Part shown: positions 1-13,137 of the stretch, piece after piece
How the letters are laid out: the number at the start of each line of letters is the position of its first letter
Position numbering within the stretch: position 1 is the first letter of the stretch
NCBI GenBank assembly: GCA_018350325.1
Contig: JAEVLN010000037.1
Span: 62,001 to 126,000 of the forward strand
From: Globodera rostochiensis
Lineage: Eukaryota > Nematoda > Chromadorea > Rhabditida > Heteroderidae
Reading direction: 5' to 3'
DNA: 64,000 nucleotides
Program-made: the position numbers and the translations under genes
Notes under the pieces: generated by a model
Database searches by the model: none
What the model saw: only the letters and a program-made list of their open reading frames with translations
What the model was told of the DNA's origin: nothing

Positions 1-2063
1 AAATTCTTTTACTTGGCTAAAAGATTGTGATTTAAAATATAGTTTTGAAATGCAAAAAGTTTAAAAAAATAAACATAATTTGTTAAATGATCAATAAGTA
101 TTTTCGGGAAACCGTTCAAAAAATATATATTCAAATTTTTATTAAAAATTCTAAAATTAAATATTGTAAAATCACAATATTATTTATTAATTATAAAATA
201 AAATTCTAAAAAAATATCTTTCTTAATCCAGATGATTAGACATATGCTAAGATTTTCTAATTAAATTTAAGCAACGATCAATTTGAAAAGAACGAATTAA
301 CAAATGTGGTCATGAAATAAAAAAATTTAAAGGCGGATAACAAAATAAATATAAAAGATTTATACAATTAGATAGAGGATCTTTACAAATATTATTTTTC
401 AACAAAAAAATTTTCTTCATTTGCCCGACAATTGCTTTGCTGAGGCGATCGGGGTCTTCTACAAGTGTTGGCCCATTTTCGAAAATTTTCCAAAATACTT
501 ATAAATGCAATTTAACATTTATCATAAATAATTAAAAATGATAAACGTATAAAACAAAAAAATTAATTTTATTAAGTTAAAATTCATTGTAAAAAAATAA
601 AGTAGTAAATTACAACAGAATAAAGCATACACCAGAAACAAATCAATTTTGATGTTTTCTTATGTATGATTAAATTTATTTATAAAAATTGAGTAAAAAA
701 AATTTCTTAAATAATTTGATAAAAATACTAAAAAAGTTACTGTTCCAGGCGAACCAAAACAATGAACCCAACCCAAAGAACTGTGAGAGGCGTTGGCCAA
801 GGCGCGTAACCAATTTTAACGTATAAAAATCAATAACCGTAATAAAACCTGTTTTATACAAAAATATTATACATATATTATTAAAATATTCAATAATTTA
901 GCCGCCCTTCATTCCCGCTGACGGCTTCAACAAACACAATCGCCGTGGGCAATAGAGAATAGACAAGCAGAATTAATTTTAGTTAGAAATGATCGATTCG
1001 TAGTCTTAGATCACTTTTGATATTTTTTGTTAATTGATTCGCACATTTTGGCCTTGAAGGAGTAAATGAGACTAAATATACATTTTGACAATTTAAATCT
1101 CAAGTATAGAGTTACGTAATTGGACAAAGCACCAAAAAGTTATGGCCATAAAAAACCCCCAAAGTAAGGATAGTTCACCGATTTTTCGCCATCAGTTAGA
1201 TGATTAAAAAAGATAGTTTTAAAAATTCTAAAAAATATATAAAACCACGTTTACTTCGTTTTGCCTCCCTTTTCTGCGCGCAAATTTTGTGATTTTCGAT
1301 CATTTTATGAAAAATTTTAAATTTTCAGACTTCTCCCACAAACTTAAACAATTTTCTCAGATAAGAATTCTTTTGCTCTGAGCTCTGTGCAAAAATTAGG
1401 CACAACACTAATTAGATTCAGCCAAAAATAATTAATGTTTAAAAGGGTATAGGTAAATTAAAACCTTGCCGACAAAATTTACGATTTGCCAATGGACAAT
1501 AATTTTTCAAAATGATTGTTTTGTTTATTGCCTCAGAAACCGCCGCTCTATGCCCTCCGGGGAATTTGTGGGCGGCGGCTTCCGAGTGTTCATGGACATA
1601 TCGGGCGAAAGTCGAGGGCAGCAAACGGTTAGGTCTAAAAATCATTGCTCAAAACAGCAGCAGATGGGCCAACCAGCAGAAGGCGCCCCCTCAGGGGACA
1701 TTTGATTGATTACACAATTTTCTCGCCTCCGGGGTCGCACACACTCAACATATTTAATCGCTTTATGAACCAAATTTAAAGGCACAACAATCATGAAGAA
1801 AGCAATATTGACAAATGGCGGGCAATCAAAATTCAGCGCAAATTTAACAAAACTTCTCAATAGGCCTTTATTATAAATAAATAAACTCCAAATCAATCAT
1901 TTCACTATTTTGGAATGCATTCTATTTTAATTAGGTTGCTCCCCGAGTCATCGGGGGTGGAAAAGTCAGGGGCCGGGGTTAAGGCGGCATATTAGGGGTC
2001 GGAGATGGCATGTCAGGCTTCTTCGGAGGCGTCGGGGATTAATAGGGCCGATATTTTAGGGAA
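1..2063. other. AT-rich intergenic DNA, no gene recognised
   Basis: Very AT-rich sequence without a convincing exon. About 440-620 is a diverged copy of a sequence that recurs at about 12112-12235 (shared core GTGTTGGCCCATTTTC), so it is a dispersed repeat. A richer-GC patch at about 1500-1760 is open in several frames on both strands. I cannot link it to a family, and it may be a stray exon or a repeat. Confidence 0.5.
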
Positions 2064-2165
2064 TACCGTAACCCTCTAATAATCCCGCCCCCTCTAATAA
2101 TGTCACCTTTTCTAAGTAGGTTGAAAAATAATCCCGCCGGTGGGATTACAAGAGTGTTTACGGTA
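2064..2165. repeat. TA-flanked MITE, family A, short copy
   Basis: Begins TACCGTA and ends TTTACGGTA, so the ends are inverted and bounded by TA. Inside are the family marks CTCTAATAATCCC and AGGTTGAAAAATAATCCC, which recur in the elements at 2998, 12461 and 31948. There is no coding capacity. TA boundaries suggest Tc1/mariner-type mobilisation, which is an inference. Confidence 0.7.
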
Positions 2166-2489
2166 AATAACGTGACTGTATATCCCGTTACCCCAATCGA
2201 CATAACTGTCAAAAATGCAACGGGAGTCAACCATTTTGTCCATTTATTTGTTGTACCAATCAAAACGACAACATTTTATTGCACAATTACATATGGGCAC
2301 AAAAATGCGTGTTCAGCAGGCGAAACACAAATTAGATGGGAGTCAAATCGCGTGTGATTGCCGTTTTGTGGGTCTTAGAGAAACTGCTTTGTTGATCCTC
2401 CTCCTCCTCCTCCTCCTACTTGACCGTATCCTCCTCCTCTTTCTGGATTCTTTGGGTCCGGAGCCATGTTCTAAAATTAACTTGGGGAG

Positions 2490-2700
2490 GGTCGGCGGTG
2501 CCGATAGGCGCCGCCGAGAAAATTTTGCATTTTTTGCTCAATTTGATAAGAGATTTGCTACCAAAATCTTAAAAATACGGTAGTTTTTTTAAGCTTTTGA
2601 AATCTTAATTGATTCAGAAAATCAGAAACCAACAGAATATGGCACATTTTGGGTGGGTTCGGCGGTGCCGATAGGCGCCGCCGTTAAAAAATTTTGAAAT
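2490..2700. repeat. Two copies of the GATA-loop GC hairpin repeat
   Basis: Copies at 2493-2516 and 2660-2683. Each has a 10-base arm CGGCGGTGCC, the loop GATA, and an arm GGCGCCGCCG that pairs back with one G-T wobble. Both run into the A/T-rich tail that follows other copies of this repeat, for example at 24269, 33772 and 54305. It is a dispersed repeat of unknown origin. Confidence 0.7.
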
Positions 2701-2774
2701 TTAAGCATTTTTGTGATGAAAATTGGTACAAAATTGTTAAATTTTTGAAAACATTTCGCCAAGAAAAATAAACG

Positions 2775-2965
2775 GGAACGGGAAAAATACTGAAATAAAA
2801 TTTCCGGGAACGGGAACGGGGTTTTCAAAAAGAACGGGACGGGAATCCCGAACGGGAATCCCGTCTTTTTCCCGTTCCCGTAAAAAATCCCGCCCGGCGA
2901 AAAAGACGGGAACGGGACCGGGATTCCCGTACTTTTCCCGCGGGAATCCCGTTCCCGCCGGGCTC
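2775..2965. repeat. CGGGAA-type simple repeat island
   Basis: About 190 bases built from variants of CGGGAACGGGAA and the reverse CCCGTTCCCG. Both orientations are present, so the strand can fold on itself. No gene. Confidence 0.8.
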
Positions 2966-2997
2966 TATTTGAGATATCTAAGGCATTTTTCGTACGT

Positions 2998-3125
2998 TAC
3001 CATATATACTCTTTTAATTACCCCCTCTCTAACAATTACCCCCGCTCTAATAATTATCCCCTCTCGGGAGAGGTTGAAAATTAATTAACCGCCGCCGGGG
3101 GGTAATTAAAAGAGTATATACGGTA
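2998..3125. repeat. TA-flanked MITE, family A
   Basis: A 128-bp element bounded by TA. The left end reads CCATATATACTCTTTTAATT and the right end is its inverse. Inside are CTCTAATAATTATCCCC and AGGTTGAAAAT subrepeats shared with the copies at 2064, 12461 and 31948. It is non-coding. Confidence 0.8.
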
Positions 3126-6100
3126 TAGTGAATGCCTAATTTATACCATAAAAAGTCGCATGGATTAAAGCGTATATCTCGACGCGGTGAGCACTGATTG
3201 TCATGATTTTGAAATGGATAGATAGAGCTCTGTTTGGTCTTTACAATGGTGTATTGAACGCTTTCGTAGCTTTACCGGCTTCATTCTTATATGGCATTTA
3301 AACCGCAGATATAAACATACCGCTAACATTCTAATAAATAAATAGGAAAATAAATCATTCAATCAACAAAGTATTCTAGTGACATAGCATTTTGTATTCT
3401 TCCAGTTTTTATCTGGGTTGTGATGGATTATCCGAATCCGAGTCGGATGCCCTTTTCCAATCAAACAAATTCGATTCGAAAAATTCGTCGCTTCGATTGG
3501 GCAATGCTTTGTGATTCGCTCTCTATATGTTACATCAAATAATTGAAACACAATGCGAGGGAAAAGTTGTGCGGCGATTAATGCTAAAATTGCTTTTTGC
3601 CCACCAGCAGAGGACAGGATTTTCTGATCAATTCACCTCCAATCAAAGAGCACCACCCACTCGCGGTTAAGCAATTGACAAAAATTGCTTCAATTGAGTG
3701 CGAGTTGCTGTCACCGCCACATGCAGCGCTAATGAATGGGCATGGAGAGACTACAATAGCGACAGTAGCAACATTTGAAGTGCCAAATTTGAGGTGAAAA
3801 ATTACAAAATAAACTTCTAGCAAATTGCTTTTGAAAAATTTCAACAATTAAATGCAATAACAACTAAAATATATATTTCAAATAAAAACCAAAGCGAGTT
3901 TTAAATTTTATCCAGTTTCCGCTGCAAATCGCAAGCACTTACTTAAACCATGTGTAATAACTGCTTATGAGGTCGTTATTTACATTACCAATAAAACAAG
4001 CCATAAACGAAAGTGATAACAAAAAAATAATAATGTTAAAATTGAATCGCAAAAAAAAACATTCTTTTCTTACTAATTAGAATGAGTCACTTGTTTGTTT
4101 ATGCAGAGGTTAATTATTTTTCTAAATTACAATCTAAATTGAAGAGTGAAATTTTAGAAAATCTAATTAAAATAAAAATAGATAAACCTTAATTTTGTAC
4201 AGCTTATTGCATGTGCTTTAAAATTTAAATAATAAGAAATTTCTACTTCAATGATGAGCGTCATCAGTGCAAATGACAAATAAAAATTATCCGTAATTAT
4301 AAAAATAAATTAAATAAAATTGTAGCTGAATCCAAACTGATGGCTGGCATACTTGCAAGAAATAATAGAGCTACGAATCTACTATTTTCCGCATTAACAG
4401 CTAATAAGTACCAAAATTTTGTGCATTAAATAAAAAACATAAGTCTTTAAGTAACGTAATCATTTGGAATAGCTTTATAAAAAAACAATTGCAAAATAAT
4501 ATTCTTGTCAGTTAATTGATCGGTTTATTCTAAACTGAACGGTTTAAACATAACAGGTATATGCTTACGTCTAATGAATAGAGAGCCGATTTATATGGAC
4601 TAAAATGTCAAATATGGACTACAAAAAATAAATTTAAGTACATTAAATACGGCAACACCAAAGCCATTGAGTTAGCGCTTTACAAACGACAAAATTATTT
4701 TTAAAAAAATATTAAAATTTAAATAAATTTATTTGGTTAGATTAATAAAATCTAATAAAATAAAAATATATGCATGAGCAATAAACAAATTTTCTAGTTA
4801 ATTAGAATATACATAAATCATGAATGTCAAAAAATGTCATTTTAAACAAAAAAGATAAAATTTGCTATTCAAATTATTATATCCCTTGATAAGATTGTCT
4901 AAAAAACGAACCAGTTTACTATATTATATTTAATGATATAAAGTTAAATTAATAAAGCAAAAGCTTAAAAAGTTAATTTAATAAATGCTCAAAAATAAGC
5001 TTTAATTTTTATTTTTGTATATAATTGAAAACGAACTGCGAACTACAAGCCCACGCAAATTCTGTGCAGCATGCAGCGGAGTGTTGTAGTTAATTTAAAA
5101 AATAAGCATGTAAATGAAATATTCTTTCAAAAACTAAATTAAGCAAAAATAATAATAAAAATTTAATTAATCAGAGTTAAAGCAAAATATCAATTATCTT
5201 TTATATAGTCATTGCCCAGAAAATAAAAATTAAAAAAGCTCTCTCCAAAAATTAAAATTAATAATATAAAAAAGAAAGAAAGAAAAACAAGAGAATAAAA
5301 ACCATCTGTAACGGTTAATGTTTATTTGAAAGGTATTAAATTTGTTTTTAATACCAAATTAACTAGAAAAATTTAATCTCGTTCTAATATTTTAAATCTT
5401 TACGCCGACAACACTTTATGGAGCTCAGTTTCATTGAGCCAGTTCCCGAGAATGACTTAACTGAAATGTATTGAATTACTGATGAATTTCATCAATTATA
5501 AAATAATTTTAAAAAAAGGGCTTAAAACTTTATTGTTTTTTTGTTGTTTGCGCATCCTGGGGAAAAGTCAAATCATAAGTTAAACACACATAATAAACAA
5601 CGATTAAAAACAAAAAGGAATTCATTAAATTAAAAAAAAACTAAACTAGTAAGAAACTTTAAAAAAAAAAGATATATCTCTCTATTTAAACTGAGCGCTG
5701 ATTTTTTTTTTTGCATTTATCAATATTTTAAAAAGAACTATTGATAATAATATATTAAAACAAAAAATTGTATTGTAAATATATTTATTTAAATTTGAAA
5801 AATAAGAAATAACTTCGTTAAATAAGAAAGATATTAAATTTAAATCATAAATATAATAAATTTTATTTTATATTCACTATAAAAAAATAAAAATTTTGTT
5901 GATATAAAATGTTAGTAAAATAAAAATATTAATAACTCCATACAATGGGAAGAAACCAAAATTGCTATAAATAATCCATACCAGCCGTGGAAGGAAACCA
6001 TGCTTTTTCTTTTTTGGTTAGCAGTGCGTTTAAAAAAGAGGACCTACATTTGGGCATGCCAAAATCGGTAATAGAGTAAGTGGCATAAAAATAATTAAAA

Positions 6101-8705
6101 TCCGCTATCCGACATTTTCGAGCAACCTATCCAAGGTGGAAACTAACAAAAAAATAAATGGAAATAAAATTGGCAAAAAATTTTGCACATATAAAACATT
6201 CAAATAATTCTTTCATTTCTAAAATCGAATGCAGCAAAAAATCAAAAATAAATACAACGAATGGGGGATCGCACAGCAATATGCTGTCTTCGCAATCATG
6301 AAAAGGAAGCAAAAGTTTTGGTTAATTACTTCTGCGAAAACGTATCAATTAATTACAAAATTACTATGAATATGTTGTTATTAAGCTTCTACAAATTCAT
6401 TACTTTAACCCTTTACAAATTCGATGTTCTGAAAATTATCGAATATTATTAAGAACTATTAAGCATATGAAAATATTATTTTTTTAAAGTAACATACCTA
6501 AAAATAAAGATATAAACAAACAAAATCCAAATTGAAAAATAATCATTGTTAAAGACTAATTATTAAAGATGATAATTTTTATATGTTTTGAAAAAAACCA
6601 TAAATATAACCACCAATCAAATCTATGCAGCGCAAGCTTTAATAAATTGTTATGAATAATTTGTTAATGGTATAAAAATTTTCTTACTAAAATCTTGACA
6701 AATTTTTAGCACATTAACCAGTTACGTGGCTGGACCAAGTGAACGGCGAATTGCGCCGCAATTTGTTTTGCCGTGACAAATTTTGTTTGCACGGGCCAGG
6801 GAATCATAAACAAGAATTAACCTTAAAAATTTGGCTTTAAAGTCTGAATACATTTCAATAAAAATCGCTTAAATGGAAATATAAATATATTTTTTTTTCT
6901 ACTCAATAATAAACAAAGTGAACTAGAAAAAGAATTTCATAAAAGACCGATCAATATATTTAAATTGTCTTCTAATATTTTTAATATTTCATTAAGATAC
7001 CATTAGAAAATCAGATAAAAAAATATGCTAAAGATAAAATAATAATTAGGCAAGGGAAGGAATATTCTAATATAAATATAAATTTTTGCTTTATTTTCTC
7101 AAATTATCAAATTAATGAAAATTAAAATAGCTTTGCCTTCTAAAGACTGATTAAGCAAAAAGAGTTTCAGAATCTTAATATTCTCAGTATTAGAACAGCC
7201 CTATCAATTCGTTAAATGTCGTAAATAAACATCTTTAGTTATCTGAAAAAATTTAAGGTTTAAAATAAACATAACGAGCTTATAACAATACAACTTCTTA
7301 TTCAAGTGCTTATGGATAGATCTCCTCAATTAAACAACTAAAGTTAAAATAATTTAATCAAAATCTTACCTATAATTTTCTATCTATTTATCGTACATTA
7401 TTATTGGAAATTATATGTCAGAAAATTAAATCGTGCGACTACTGCTATCTTCGCTTGTGACACCGATTATGGGGATAAAAAAATTTAAGAAGGTTTTTGA
7501 CAAATGCAATTTTTTTATTAAAAAAATCATTATTTTTTTTAATAATGATTACTGGCTTCTTTTCAAATGTAACAAAATTTAAAAAATATTCTTAAACACC
7601 AATTCTGGTTTTAAAAAAATGGAAAAACAAATCCTTCAACTCATGCCCTGTTACATGCAGCAATTTGGCAATTTTTTGAGTTCAACTCACATTCCATTGC
7701 ATGGTGAGATGTTAATATGTAATCACATGACAAAAATTGTTATCAGCAAACCAATATAAATAAATCTGAATTTTAAAAAATGAAATATTAAACCAAAAAG
7801 CAGGTTACTACATTTTGAATAAATATATAAATGAATCATTTAGTTTAAGTCAATCAATAAAGATAAACAATTAAAAGAAAATTTATGGATAATTGTTGAG
7901 GAAAGACCCGGTCTCGGTGGCTAATTTTAACTCAATAAATGCAACCATATGTATTATATCCAATTTTAAATTCAAAACGTACCTAACGAATAAATTTAAA
8001 TACCCAAGATTTAATTCCCACTTTCTTGTTCCCAAATAAATCGTATTAAACTGTGTAAAAAATAAATTTAAAAATCAAGGTTGAATTAAGATTGAAACCT
8101 TTTGAATGATTAATACCAGCGATCACCCTTGCGCACGTCTTAGCGTCTGATGGGCAGAATCTTTTAAGAAATACTAACAATATAATGCTTATTAATAAAA
8201 AAAATAATATCGCCGACAGAATCCATATGTTGAAGAACTTCACGAACACCAAAAGGCAGTCAGTCTCATCAACTTGATACACATATTCATAACTCAAAGT
8301 TAATTAATTTTTTACTTTGTTCATTTAAAATACATCAATTGCTTTTAAATGCGAGGCCGCAACAACTTTAGAAATATATGTAAAAATAAATTGTTTAAAA
8401 TATTTCTTAGTGGTCGAAAAAAAAAAAAAATTATTCAATTAGCATTAAAATATATATTACCGACCGAGAAAAATTTTGTGATTTCGGAATTTTTCGATAA
8501 CGCTAATCCGAATTACTGTTACCTATACCGACCGAACCGCGGTAATTTTCGGTACTGTGAGCATCTATTGTATAGAAAACAATTTCTAAAAATTTTAAAA
8601 CATTTCATATTTTTTAAAATATTTGGCAAGATTTACAAATTTTGGAATTATCATTTGTTGCTCAGAAAAATTGGGTAATGCAAATCTCAGCTTAAGTTGC
8701 AATAT
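3126..8705. other. AT-rich intergenic DNA, no gene recognised
   Basis: Roughly 5.6 kb of very AT-rich DNA. Short open frames exist, for example 3597-3797 on the plus strand and 8046-8297 on the minus strand (the latter has one strongly hydrophobic stretch). None has a recognisable motif or a supported exon chain, so I do not call them genes. Confidence 0.5.
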
Positions 8706-10062
8706 TCAAATAAAATAAAGTTTAAAAAATGCACAAAGATTAAACTTTTTGAGATGTCTTCTTCATTTAAAAAAAAATTTAAAAGTACCTCTGAAATGCT
8801 TATTTTTCTCAACAAAATATTGTCTTAATCAATTATAATTATTGAATAAATTGTTTTGTTCATTTTAAATTGAAATCAAAAAATGCAACATCTTAAAGTG
8901 TTAAACCATTAAATTAGGAATTTAATCTAATGAATAAAGAAATATTTTATAAAATATATCAAGAAACTCAGTTAAACATTATTTATTTGTTACTCTTAAC
9001 AAACCGGCTAATTATATAAAATATTTTACAGGATTGTGTTGATCTGTTACCATTTATTTGATTTCTAAATGGATAAATAATAGAGATATTAGTGTTGTAT
9101 GATTACTATGTCGTCTTTGAAAGCATTATTGCCAGTTTTGATGTACTTTTGAATTTTCTAGGCGATAACCAAGTTATTAAATTTCTGTACTATTTTTTTA
9201 ATTGATTCGCAGCAGCGGCCGTAATTTATTTTAAAATTATATTAACCGTTTATTACATTACTAAATTAGTTGTGCTGTTTTTTTAATTGAATTCTTAATT
9301 ATTTAATCATTTAAGTAATACAAATACTGTGATGTGTTTTAGTCAAATGTTTTGGAAAAATTTTTAAATTATTAAAAAATTCAATTGCCAATATCTATCT
9401 ACAGTATAACATAGAATTTATGAAATTATTTATTATTTTAATTTAGTTTGTATTTTTTGTTTCAACTAGGATAAAATTTAAGGTCGCTTGGTTTATGATC
9501 AGAACTCAATATATAATAGATATTATGGAATGTATTAGTACAAAGTCGCTAAGTACAGAAGCGAACCCTCAACAGACACCCTTCAAAAGAGCTCAAGATT
9601 TGAGAATTTTGACTTAAAATTATTCAAAAATTAATAGCTTATTTTATTAAATATATTTTATGATAAAATGATATTCAATATTAGATTTTACAGAATTTAG
9701 TTACTCAATTTTAAAAATTGATATTGTAGATTTTCTTGATTATTAAATGCTTCCAGATCTTCCTCGTGCTTTGCACTTGCCATTATTCCACGATCAAGCC
9801 AACTGATTTACCAATATTAATAACTTGGGTATATATTGCAATAGAGTATTGATATTTATGTGAGATTATTTATTGCATGTTTATTCATAGACTTATAAAT
9901 ATTCCTAAACTGGTGAAATCTCTCTTTTTTATATGACCATGGTCTTTCATCTGAAGCTTCAAGCTTGATTTAAGTTGACAAAGCCCCATTGAGGCAGTAT
10001 ATTTTCATGTTTATTTAAAACATTCTTAATTTATTTTCTTAATATCACTTAAGCACATTTTG
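8706..10062. repeat. Tandem duplication, copy 1 (1,357 bp)
   Basis: The first of two head-to-tail copies. Every stretch I compared with 10063-11419 matched at an offset of exactly 1,357 bases; the only difference found is at the start (A at 8712, G at 10069). The unit is AT-rich and I see no gene in it. Near-perfect identity in neutral-looking DNA means a very recent duplication or an assembly artefact. Confidence 0.9.
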
Positions 10063-11419
10063 TCAAATGAAATAAAGTTTAAAAAATGCACAAAGATTAA
10101 ACTTTTTGAGATGTCTTCTTCATTTAAAAAAAAATTTAAAAGTACCTCTGAAATGCTTATTTTTCTCAACAAAATATTGTCTTAATCAATTATAATTATT
10201 GAATAAATTGTTTTGTTCATTTTAAATTGAAATCAAAAAATGCAACATCTTAAAGTGTTAAACCATTAAATTAGGAATTTAATCTAATGAATAAAGAAAT
10301 ATTTTATAAAATATATCAAGAAACTCAGTTAAACATTATTTATTTGTTACTCTTAACAAACCGGCTAATTATATAAAATATTTTACAGGATTGTGTTGAT
10401 CTGTTACCATTTATTTGATTTCTAAATGGATAAATAATAGAGATATTAGTGTTGTATGATTACTATGTCGTCTTTGAAAGCATTATTGCCAGTTTTGATG
10501 TACTTTTGAATTTTCTAGGCGATAACCAAGTTATTAAATTTCTGTACTATTTTTTTAATTGATTCGCAGCAGCGGCCGTAATTTATTTTAAAATTATATT
10601 AACCGTTTATTACATTACTAAATTAGTTGTGCTGTTTTTTTAATTGAATTCTTAATTATTTAATCATTTAAGTAATACAAATACTGTGATGTGTTTTAGT
10701 CAAATGTTTTGGAAAAATTTTTAAATTATTAAAAAATTCAATTGCCAATATCTATCTACAGTATAACATAGAATTTATGAAATTATTTATTATTTTAATT
10801 TAGTTTGTATTTTTTGTTTCAACTAGGATAAAATTTAAGGTCGCTTGGTTTATGATCAGAACTCAATATATAATAGATATTATGGAATGTATTAGTACAA
10901 AGTCGCTAAGTACAGAAGCGAACCCTCAACAGACACCCTTCAAAAGAGCTCAAGATTTGAGAATTTTGACTTAAAATTATTCAAAAATTAATAGCTTATT
11001 TTATTAAATATATTTTATGATAAAATGATATTCAATATTAGATTTTACAGAATTTAGTTACTCAATTTTAAAAATTGATATTGTAGATTTTCTTGATTAT
11101 TAAATGCTTCCAGATCTTCCTCGTGCTTTGCACTTGCCATTATTCCACGATCAAGCCAACTGATTTACCAATATTAATAACTTGGGTATATATTGCAATA
11201 GAGTATTGATATTTATGTGAGATTATTTATTGCATGTTTATTCATAGACTTATAAATATTCCTAAACTGGTGAAATCTCTCTTTTTTATATGACCATGGT
11301 CTTTCATCTGAAGCTTCAAGCTTGATTTAAGTTGACAAAGCCCCATTGAGGCAGTATATTTTCATGTTTATTTAAAACATTCTTAATTTATTTTCTTAAT
11401 ATCACTTAAGCACATTTTG
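10063..11419. repeat. Tandem duplication, copy 2 (1,357 bp)
   Basis: The second copy of the unit described at 8706. It abuts copy 1 directly with no extra sequence and no target-site duplication, as expected for unequal exchange or replication slippage rather than transposition. Similarity ends at about 11420. Confidence 0.9.
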
Positions 11420-12460
11420 TTTAAGAATAAGGCTTGATTTTTATAGACTTATACATGGGAAGTTAATCGTTTTTTTAAATAACAACTAAAGCGAAATTTT
11501 GTTTATCAAAGACGGGCATAATTATATTTTATTTATATGAAAGCAAAGCTCATTTAAGCAATTATTTACAAATATATGGATGTTAAAGTAAAAACCCAGA
11601 TAGTAATTAAAAGATAAATTCTAAAAAACAATTAGTACTTAATTTAAACACCAAAGTTAATTCAAAACAACGATAATTCGTTATAGTTCGACTATACTCC
11701 CCTCAAATTGATTATATTTGCTCCAAAAACAAACTCATACAGTTAACTTTAAGTATACTACATTTTAAGAAAAATAAAAGGATATTCTGGTTTTCAGCAG
11801 CTTTAAAGTTAGTACACAATTTAAGAAATACTGGAATATTAGTAAAATTTATCGAATAATCTATAAAGTCAGACAAAAGATTAAATATTGATTATATCAA
11901 AATCAGCAAATTCAATATTAACTGAATATTATAATTTAAAAATGGAGCATTAAAATGACCAAAGTTTAACTCGCCTTAAATATTATAAAAAATAATCATA
12001 CTTGAATAAATCCAAAATAAGTTAAAAAAATTGTATTTAATAAACGAAAAATTAAGATCAAAAATAATATAAATATAATTTAAAAAGCTTTGCGGTACAA
12101 TGCGAATCCGACCGGGGTCTTCTACACGTGTTGGCCCATTTTCTAAAAATTTTCCAAAATACTTATAAATGCAATTTAACATTAAGTTAAAATTCATTGT
12201 AAAAAATAAAGTAGTAATACAACGGAATAAAGTCTACTCTACAGGCAAACTATAACAACGAACTAACCCGCGAGAGGCGTTGACCAGGGTGCGTAACCAA
12301 TTTTAACGTATTAAAATCAATAACCAAAATAAAACCTGTTTGATACAATTGGATAAAAATATGACTTTGATATACCTATTTGTTCAAAATTAAATATCAA
12401 ATTGTACATTAACCGATAAAGTTTTAACTAATCAATTTTTAATTGCTTGGAAATTATACG
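11420..12460. other. AT-rich intergenic DNA with dispersed repeats
   Basis: No gene seen. About 12025-12090 is repeated almost unchanged at about 13282-13350 (shared AATAAACGAAAAATTAAG), so two copies flank the MITE at 12461. About 12112-12235 matches the repeat at 440-620. Confidence 0.6.
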
Positions 12461-13137
12461 TACCGTATATACTGTTGTAATCCCCCAACCTCTAATAATC
12501 CCCCAACCTCTAATAATCCCCCATCTTCTGAGTAGGTTGAAAAATAATCTCCCAACCTCCAATAATCCCCCAACCTCTAATAATCCCCCACCTCATTTAT
12601 CGAACCCAATTTTATCACCTTTTCCACTGGGTAAAATTTGAAAAAGTCAATCTTTAGGGGTGCAATTTTGGAGTTTATTGCATTTTTCTTAAGGAATTTT
12701 TTCGAAAAAAGTCGATTTTTAGGGGTGCATTTTTGGAGGTTATTGCATTTTTCTTAAGGAATTTTTTTCGAAAAAGTCAATCTTTAGGGGTGTATTTTTT
12801 GAAAATTTGAAAAAAGTCAAATCTTTTGGGTGTCTTTTTAAAGTTTAATGCATTTTTCTTAAAGAATTTTTTCAGAAGAAAATTTTCTCCAAAATCAATT
12901 TTAGGCGTCAAATTTTTGTTTTTTATGCCAATTTGTTTTGGTCCAAAAACTACAAATTTTGCAAAACAACAGTGGCCCCCCTAAGGTTTTTTTCGTGATA
13001 GATGATGAACATATTGCCAAAAAGGTTGAAAAATAATCCCCCAACCTTCAATAATCCCCCAACCTCTAATAATCCCCCAATCGCTGAGTAGGTTGAAAAA
13101 TAATCCCCCATGGGGAATTACAACAGTATATACGGTA
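12461..13137. repeat. TA-flanked MITE, family A, 677 bp
   Basis: Left end TACCGTATATACTGTTGTAA and right end its inverse, bounded by TA. The interior contains repeated CTCTAATAATCCCCC blocks and repeats of the pattern TTTTTCTTAAGGAATTTTTTC. That pattern also occurs inside the 31948 copy, so both are longer members of the same family. Confidence 0.85.

Noticed and set aside
8349..8678. A 109-codon plus-strand open frame in AT-rich DNA
   Set aside because: Composition follows the surrounding AT bias (mostly Lys/Asn/Phe/Ile), with no motif, splice partner or related sequence in the window.
8706..11419. LTR retrotransposon with two long terminal repeats
   Set aside because: The copies abut directly with nothing between them, show no TG...CA ends, primer-binding site or target duplication, and have no coding region.
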